64,000 nt of DNA from Prunus persica (Eukaryota; Streptophyta; Magnoliopsida; Rosales; Rosaceae), in the NCBI RefSeq assembly GCF_000346465.2, contig NC_034012.1, positions 21,487,169 through 21,551,168 on the forward strand, in the 5' to 3' direction. Shown here one piece after another: positions 57,920-64,000 of the stretch. Both the position numbers and the translations under genes were made by a program. The notes under the pieces are model-generated. The model worked only from the letters and a program-made list of their open reading frames with translations, was not told the origin of the DNA and did not search any database. Within the stretch, counting starts at the first letter, position 1. Each line of letters begins with the position of its first letter.

Positions 57920-58071
57920 ATTGAATTTTCCTAGACGGGCATTTTATCACCTGCATTTTCTAGATGGCCGTTGCAACAATTTATTTTTTTCTTTTATCAA
58001 CGTAAACTGTTGAGACGAGCATCTAGAAAATACAGGCGATAAAATGCCTATCCAGGAAAATACGTTCGACT
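57920..58071. repeat. Hairpin-forming inverted repeat, arms about 55 bp
   Basis: The left arm (57920-57976) with TTTTCCTAGACGGGCATTTT and CACCTGCATTTTCTAGATGG matches the reverse complement of the right arm (58013-58071), which reads TTTTCCTGGATAGGCATTTT and CGCCTGTATTTTCTAGATGC. A loop of about 36 bases separates them. The short LTR starts directly after the right arm. It may be a tiny foldback element. Confidence 0.7.
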
Positions 58072-58073
58072 AT

Positions 58074-58226
58074 TGTTAGAATTAGTTAGTAAGTTGTTGT
58101 AATTAGTTAGAGCCTTATAAAGCTTAACTCTATGTATTGTACATTTATCTATGAAATAGTACAAAGAAATTCATCTTCCTCTTAATTCTCTCTCTATTTA
58201 TCTTTCGTTAACATGGTATCAGAGCT
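58074..58226 (+). mobile_element. Short LTR (140 bp) with adjoining primer site
   Basis: It begins TGTTAGAATTAGTTAG and ends TTTCGTTAACA at 58213; TGGTATCAGAGCT follows at 58214-58226. A 140-bp LTR with a Met-tRNA primer site is in the size range of TRIM or short-LTR copia elements. No second LTR or polypurine tract is obvious downstream, so this is a partial copy. Confidence 0.72.
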
Positions 58227-58379
58227 GTAGATAGATCGGCTGTAAGTGTAGGTCTTCAACTTCTTGAGGTATATCAGCCTTGAAATTTATTTGGGTGTAA
58301 TATGCTACATTCTATTCTGGCATATAAAATATGACTTCAGTGAAGCATGTATCATGTGGAATTTTTTAGTTATATTCAT

Positions 58380-59400
58380 ACGGAATTAAGTTTTCTTGTT
58401 GCTAAAAACAATGGGATCAAAGAATTTGTTTGACTACAATAGTTGAATTGATCATTTGTTCTTCTTTCCTGAGAAACGAAAGGAAAAAAATGAAACAAAA
58501 ATAATAAGAGAAAAAGAGGAGATTTATCATGGTCCCTAATTCTAAATATGTTCATGGTCATAGGAGTATCAATTGAGCATTGATATTCTGCAAAGACCAG
58601 TACCCACAACATCTTCTCTATATGTAGAGAATGACGAGGTCTCAATTCTTTTAGTGTATTGACACCAAAATGTGTGTATAGGTGCTTGCATGAGAATAAG
58701 TACACTAAACGCGATCAAATACATGAGTTCTAAAATGGAAGTCTTTACTCACATGTCAAATTAAAACTCATAGATTGCAATAGTGCAAACTAATCCTTAG
58801 AACTGAGACATCATAAATGTTTTATTGCTATGTTGCTTGTGTTTGAGGGCACTATACAATTGTGTTGTAGAAGACATGACCTAAAGGTGTTTATTAGGAC
58901 TCTCAATAAAGTCATGGAAGCAAATGAATGTACAACAAGAGATCTCTACTCTCAATAAGGAGAGAAAATTCTCCAAGAATATGATTGATCAAATCTCTGC
59001 ACAGAGTAGTAGATAAGATTTGAAATAAAAAATCTTCAAATCTTTCTAGGATAATCATGTAAAGAAATAATTCATATTAGGATATTTGATATTAGATTTC
59101 AATATCTAATAATGTGAATAAAGAGTATTGTATAAAAGAATGATTCAATTGTACGGTCATTCCAATTTAACAGGCTCTTCCCTACACTATGTTTAGCTCA
59201 GATAACCATGACATGCCGCTAGGAGTCAACCATGATTTGTGGAAGTCATGAAAGGTTCAATCATAATTGACCTTCACTAATAGGAAGAATTAAAGAGTGA
59301 AATTTAATTCACAAGTAAACTCAGAGAAGTTGAGTCTACCTACTATCTTGTTGAAAGGAACTTATGGATCGCATACCGAGAAATGAGATTAGAGGAACAA
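58380..59400. repeat. Dispersed repeat, copy 2 of 2
   Basis: This matches 17136-18150 in order and orientation (for example ATTCTGCAAAGACCAGTAC, GAATGTACAACAAGAGATCT, CCATGACATGCCGCTAGGAG, GACCTTCACTAATAGGAAGA). The copies differ by many substitutions and small indels, so they are old. No coding capacity or termini seen. Confidence 0.6.
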
Positions 59401-59641
59401 ATAAAGAGAAAAGAAACTAGGAGTTAAAAGTCAAAGTCAACGATCAAGTCAAAGTCAACATATTTGACTGGAGCAATTGACCAAGTCAAATTAGTAAGAC
59501 TATAATAATAATTTAAAAGTGAAATCATAATTCATAATTAAAGTTAATTATGGAATTAACTTTGACATAAGGAATTAGATTGTGCTTTAAATATGATTTA
59601 AAAGAAAAGATAAAATACCTAAAAGCCAAACGGGCCCAAGT

Positions 59642-61480
59642 TGACATGACCCGACCCAAATTCCACATTGGAATTTGAGTCGAACCTTGTGCGTGTTCAA
59701 CACCTGGCAGGTGCCGGGCACACTTGACCAAATTGCTCTTCTAACTAAATCTTGAAGTTCTTTTTCAAGTTTGACTTTTGCCAAAAATTTGGCAGTCTCC
59801 CTTTTAAAATGCTCGTTCCCCAAAATTTTTTACCTATATAAAACTCATTTCAAATATCCACAATCGTTCAGCATGCACCATGTTAGAACCCACACAATCC
59901 AACAACAAATCTTTGTGGCCTCAGTCCTTACAGAAAACCTAGGGTAATTTCAGAGCACGCTAATTCAGTTAATTTACAAAAGTAGTACAGATACATGAGA
60001 ATATCCTACATAGTGGAAAAAGGATGAGTGGTGGGTGAAGACCGCCCTGTGGTGGTGCTCTGGTACACGACTACTGCCTGGGGGTGCAAAACATTAAAAG
60101 TGTGAGTGGACAAAAGAAAGTTTTAGAAAATATAATATCAACATACTAACCCCACTGTTAACACATTTAGAAATTCAATTGTATCGATGTTTTATATTCG
60201 TACAAAAATTCAAGTATGCATATCTATATACATATAACTGATCATGCATTCAAACAGTTCATCAAAACCATTTGTAAGCATTGTAAAGAAATAATTCCTT
60301 TCCACCTAGGTGTACCCATCATATATCCGTCAATTTCATGATTTTATATTTATTTCCCATATCATACCGTCAATTTCAAGTGTCACCTAAGCGACACATC
60401 CTCGTAAGCCTCGGAAACACCAAGTCAACCCGAGTGGCATTCCTTACAAGACTCAGGGAACATTTAGTCAACCTGAGCTGCATTCCTCACTCCTCACGGT
60501 CCGGATATCCCTAAGACTCGTGGGGCAACTGTCAAACGCATGCTGACTCAACCGAAGGCAACTAGGATGTCTGTGGACATCATTATAACCGAAGGCAACA
60601 TTTTATCCGAAGGCAACCTTTTGGTACCTATGGTGGTTTAAAAACCTTTTCTGGAAAATTATAATACTATTTCTTATTAAATCCTTAAATACTGATACCA
60701 TTTTCTTTTCTACTTTCCAAGCCACACACATTTAAACATAAACAAAATTTTATAGAAATATTTGAATTCAAACTTTATGCTTGGAAAGCAAAAACCATAA
60801 ATAATTCATTCCAGAAAAATAATAAAACTTTTACTACATAAAATTCATTTATAAAACAAAAGCCCACTCACTGTGCGTCCGAGCTAGCCTGACCCTTCGA
60901 GGGTCCTTCTTGCGGGTTCAATGAAGCCGAGTACCTATTTAAGTAATTAAAATACTTAATTAATAAAATAGCTCAACCACAATTATTTAACCAAAACCCT
61001 GACCCTCGGCCTTAAAAGTGCATGTACATAACTTAAGAAAGCTCCTAGGCCCATTTTCAACAATTCTGACAGGTTGAATAGTCTGAAAAGACCCGAGGTT
61101 AAATAAGCGATTAAATTCCCATATTGGTCAATCCGATCCCCCGTGAGGTCCACAACCTCCGATTAATAATCCAAAAGTTCCTATAGGTTCATAAAAATCT
61201 AATTAACATATACTATGAGTTTCGTCAAGATCCGACGGTCCGAATATATCGAACCCGGATTATGCCTAATATGTAAAAATTGGTTTTATACTCAAACGAT
61301 AACAAAAAAATTTATCTGAGCATACCACCATGCTGGAGACGACCTATGGATAATTTTAGGCTAAAAATACATGGGTAGACCCTGCCGATGTGCCGCCAAG
61401 CGTCGCCGTTTACAGTGGTTGCGTTGAGTAATTTCCGGTGACCGAAAAATCTCAAAATCTCTTGCCAATACCTATGCCAA
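59642..61480 (-). mobile_element. 2.77 kb LTR-type family, copy 3
   Basis: It starts TGACATGACCCGACCC, against TGATAGGACCCGACTC in copy 1, and keeps the same order of blocks: CACCTGGCAGGTGCCGGGCA, CTGGTACACGACTACTGCCT, CCACCTAGGTGTACCCATCA, CCGAAGGCAACATTTTATCC, TATTGGTCAATCCGA and a TATCGAACCCGGAT block. Similarity fades after about 61480, and the right terminus TTATTACA is not found. Confidence 0.72.
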
Positions 61481-62063
61481 TTTGTTAAGCACCTGAAATG
61501 AAGCATTTTTAACTCTTGGACCCCGTTCAAAAAGTGGACAGAAACAACCCAATTCACGACCAAACCATCGGAGCATATGGGTGTTTAAATAACTTCCAAA
61601 TCACGAAATCAATCAAAACTACCTACATAAACTGATAGAGCACTTCGAGAGGATGAAGAACCATACCTCACGCGTAGGAATTGGTGGCTGGAGTCGCCGG
61701 AAAACGGAGGAGGAAAACTGACGAAACTACTCGTCGTTACTGCTGTCAATCCTCGGGTTTTCGGAGAGGGAAAATGGGTGGAATAGAAAGAGGATGTCGA
61801 GCTGAAACTTATGGTACCAATTTCGTGGCCAACGGTGGCCGGACGACGACGAACGACCAACGGAAAGATGGAAGTACTGTAGCAATCACTGGTACTGTAG
61901 CTCTCGGGTTACTGTAGCAATCAATCAAAGAGAAGAGAAGAGAAGAAATAAGGGAAATATGCTGATATAATCAGTTTTCATAAGTGGTGTTCTGAAATGA
62001 TCAGGTTACAAATTGTGTTCTGATATAATCACTTGTGAACGTGAAATGACCAAACTGCCCTCC
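61481..62063. other. Intergenic, including a TACTGTAGC repeat
   Basis: Overlapping open frames on both strands at 61609-61917 match nothing I know. TACTGTAGC occurs three times at 61876-61919. At 61955-62040 phrases TGATATAATCA and TTCTGAAATGATCA alternate, resembling a transposon end. I call no gene. Confidence 0.4.
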
Positions 62064-62072
62064 ATATAAAAG
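62064..62072 (+). promoter_or_regulatory. Candidate TATA box for the DUF1985 gene
   Basis: ATATAAAAG lies upstream of a stretch that could be a 5' leader exon ending at 62558 (TCTAAG before GTGGGT). The matching acceptor would be TTGTGCAG at 63637-63644, joining to the exon that holds the start codon at 63656. This leader model is inferred from splice signals alone. Confidence 0.4.
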
Positions 62073-63644
62073 CAGATGTATTGGGGAGTTATTGGCCTTT
62101 GATTGCCGACCTAACGCTTCTGGCTTCTCTCCCTTTCTCAGCTCTCTGTCACGGTTTTCTCTTCCTCTCTCGGCGGTTTCTGTGTCCATCGACCACCACC
62201 ACTCTATTTCTCCCTCTGTCACGAAAACCTAAGCAGCACTATGTCGTTCTCTCTCTGCAGTCAATGTTAGGGTTTGGTGAGGGGGTTCATGACGGTGAAA
62301 GAGAGGGTTTAATCGTTAAATGCTCTCTCCCTTAAACGATGTCTCAGTTCCCTCTATTTTTGAGTCTTGAATCGACGTCGTTCTCTTCTCCTCTGCTCCT
62401 TCAGGGCCTAAAAAAACCCTAAATTTTGGTTTCGGTTATGACTTTGTTCACAAACGTCCTCCTCCTTCTCAATCCTGTGACAGACAAAAGTCGCGATTTG
62501 CTGTAGGTGTTGCTGGGATTTCGAATTCGGTTCTGTGCAGAGAAGGAGTGATTCTAAGGTGGGTTTTGTATTTGTTATTGACTAGTTTGTGTTTTTGTAT
62601 GGTTATCATTTGAGAAGGATAATTTCACTAACCTGTGACTGAATTTGTGAAGTTTAGTAATTAGAGAGATTGCAATAATAATGTAATTTAACTGTGAATT
62701 AGATCATGCTGGGATGAAACTTGTATTGGTGTATTGATTTTGCTCTATGGACGATGAAGTGCCTCAAATTGCTATTTGTCATCTAGGATTGGTTCGTTTG
62801 TGATGCTTGTTTTGACTTCCATTTTATGAGTCATATTTAGTGTGGGAAATTATTCTGGTGGCAAGGGCTATTTCATTATAACACACCATTACCTCAGTAG
62901 GCCCTGAATTAGCTGTTGAGTAATAATGCACAAGTAAATTTGTTAGTATCATTGGTGTTTCAGCACGTAGTAGCATATTTTGCACCCTTCCAGTGTTAAT
63001 GGTTAATTATGTGATTTTGAAATACTAAAGTTAGTTGGCGTGGAAATTTTCTCTTCCCTGTGGTATAAAACCTGCTAAATTGTGTTGTTATTCCTTGCTT
63101 GCAGCTTGTGATATATGTCTGAAAATGGTATTTTATGGGGCTTCAGTAGCTGTTTAGAAATTGCATGTTCATCCATCTAGGTTTAGCAGTTGCAGTTGCA
63201 GTAACATTTTGACGTGTCTAATTTGCACACAGAGTCCATAACTGTGAATACTGATGTTCCATGTGTGGTATTGTATTGCATATGACTAGACATGTATATG
63301 ACTATGGTCATGAGTAGATTTTAGTAGGCATTGATGCATTTGGAGTAATTATTGTAGCCATTTCGCCCAAACCCTGTATGAAGTGGATCTGTGGTTGATG
63401 AAATTGTTTTCAGACTTGGGTGGTATTTGGTTTTTGGATGGAATGGGATGTACATTTGGTAGAAGGGAATGTAGATAAGAGGAGAGTGTGGAGAGAGTTG
63501 GAGAGTAGAAAAGAGGCTTAAAAACATTTATGGTTTTGTCATATGTATATACATATATCAAAATGGGTTGAAAGTATTAGTTTGAGTAATGTACGTATGA
63601 AATATGGGTAACCAATGATCCATATGTATGATGTTGTTGTGCAG
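62073..63644 (+). other. Probable 5' leader exon and long leader intron
   Basis: 62090-62558 is TC-rich and contains no long coding frame, as expected for a leader. 62559-63644 starts GT and ends AG and is T-rich, as expected for an intron. Nothing else is recognised in it. Confidence 0.35.
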
Positions 63645-63655
63645 GGAACTTGAGA

Positions 63656-64000
63656 ATGGCTTGTAAAGCAAAGCTTATGATTCCTGAGGATGAGAAGTAC
63701 GAAGGAAAGCCATTTGCCCTTTCACACACAAGGACCGCCATTACAACAATAAAGGCGAAGTTCATTACGCAGCAGTTACAGAGGTTCGAGGGAAGTTGTT
63801 TTGGTCATCTATTACTGATAGAGGACCTGAAGTGGAATTCACAAATTGTCCACGGCCTGTTGATGAGGAAGGCTGATCCTAAGACAGTTACACAGGTGAA
63901 CGGGATAAAATTCATTGTGGGTAACAAGTTGATACAATTCACAGCCCAACACTTTTGCCTCATCACGGGGCTAAGGTTCGGAAAGCTCCCTTTCATTCCG
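63656..64000 (+). CDS. DUF1985-domain protein, N-terminal part (cut by window end)
   Basis: The frame is open from ATG at 63656 to the last base, 115 codons, without a stop. After a short N-terminus (MACKAKLMIPEDEKYEGKPF) comes the DUF1985 pattern: KAKFITQQLQRFEGSCFGHL, a WNSQIVHGLLMRK helix, INGIKFIVG-type VNGIKFIVGNKLIQFTAQHF and CLITGLRFGKLP. DUF1985 is usually followed by a Ulp1-type cysteine protease domain in plant proteins, many of them carried by MULE transposons. Whether this one has a protease domain lies outside the window. An AG acceptor 11 bases upstream of the ATG supports an exon start at 63645. It could be a host gene or a transposon gene. Confidence 0.75.
   Translation, partial: MACKAKLMIPEDEKYEGKPFALSHTRTAITTIKAKFITQQLQRFEGSCFGHLLLIEDLKWNSQIVHGLLMRKADPKTVTQVNGIKFIVGNKLIQFTAQHFCLITGLRFGKLPFIP

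Noticed and set aside
58214..58226. tRNA-related sequence TGGTATCAGAGCT
   Set aside because: It is only the complement of the tRNA-Met 3' end used as a primer site directly after LTR ends, not a tRNA gene.
61609..61917. Overlapping open frames on both strands
   Set aside because: No recognised domain, compositionally simple, and next to decayed transposon sequence.

Overview
The window is nuclear DNA from a flowering plant. Its genes have many short introns with GT..AG borders, the intergenic DNA is AT-rich, and most of the sequence is plant transposable elements (copia, gypsy-type LTRs, Cassandra, Mutator, hAT, CACTA, PIF/Harbinger, Helitron). The style of genes and repeats suggests a rosid, possibly Rosaceae, but that placement is a guess. 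A 100-base run of N at 36677-36776 marks a scaffold gap.

Three ordinary host genes look intact. (1) The gamma subunit of translation initiation factor eIF2B is on the minus strand (8733-14403) in 13 exons that I could join in frame to 464 codons. (2) A B1-type mitotic cyclin is on the plus strand (30157-32494) in 8 exons, 408 codons, with a destruction box and a cluster of MSA-type elements upstream. (3) The large subunit of molybdopterin synthase (CNX6/MoaE family) is on the minus strand (33014-33589), one exon, 191 codons, convergent with the cyclin gene. A fourth gene starts at the right edge (63656 onward) and encodes the beginning of a DUF1985 protein, a family tied to plant Ulp1-like proteases and MULEs.

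The rest is transposon-derived. 1-7.4 kb: minisatellites, a broken copia element and a head-to-tail Helitron junction. 14.6-25 kb: a solo LTR and a FAR1/MULE-transposase pseudogene split by a 3.7 kb LTR element with perfect ATGGG target duplications. 25.5-28.8 kb: a 2.77 kb LTR-type insertion flanked by AATAC, lodged in a tandem duplication. 34-40.7 kb: nested inverted-repeat elements and a pseudogene that joins a hAT (BED/DUF659) part to a FAR1/MULE part in one frame. 42-49.6 kb: a CACTA element and a PIF/Harbinger element with both of its genes. 51-55 kb: a Cassandra solo LTR containing a 5S rRNA-like stretch, beside a Mutator-like element with a perfect 9-bp target duplication that holds a second copy of the 2.77 kb family. 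55.3-59.4 kb: a Helitron helicase pseudogene and short LTRs with tRNA-Met primer sites. 59.6-61.5 kb: a third copy of the 2.77 kb family.

I see no operon-like or defence-like system. The most unusual items are the hAT/FAR1 chimera, the datable order of insertions in the FAR1 locus and in the 37-39 kb duplication, the MSA cluster at the cyclin gene and an Arg-to-Cys change at a conserved position of the molybdopterin synthase subunit. All calls come from reading the sequence; no database search was run.
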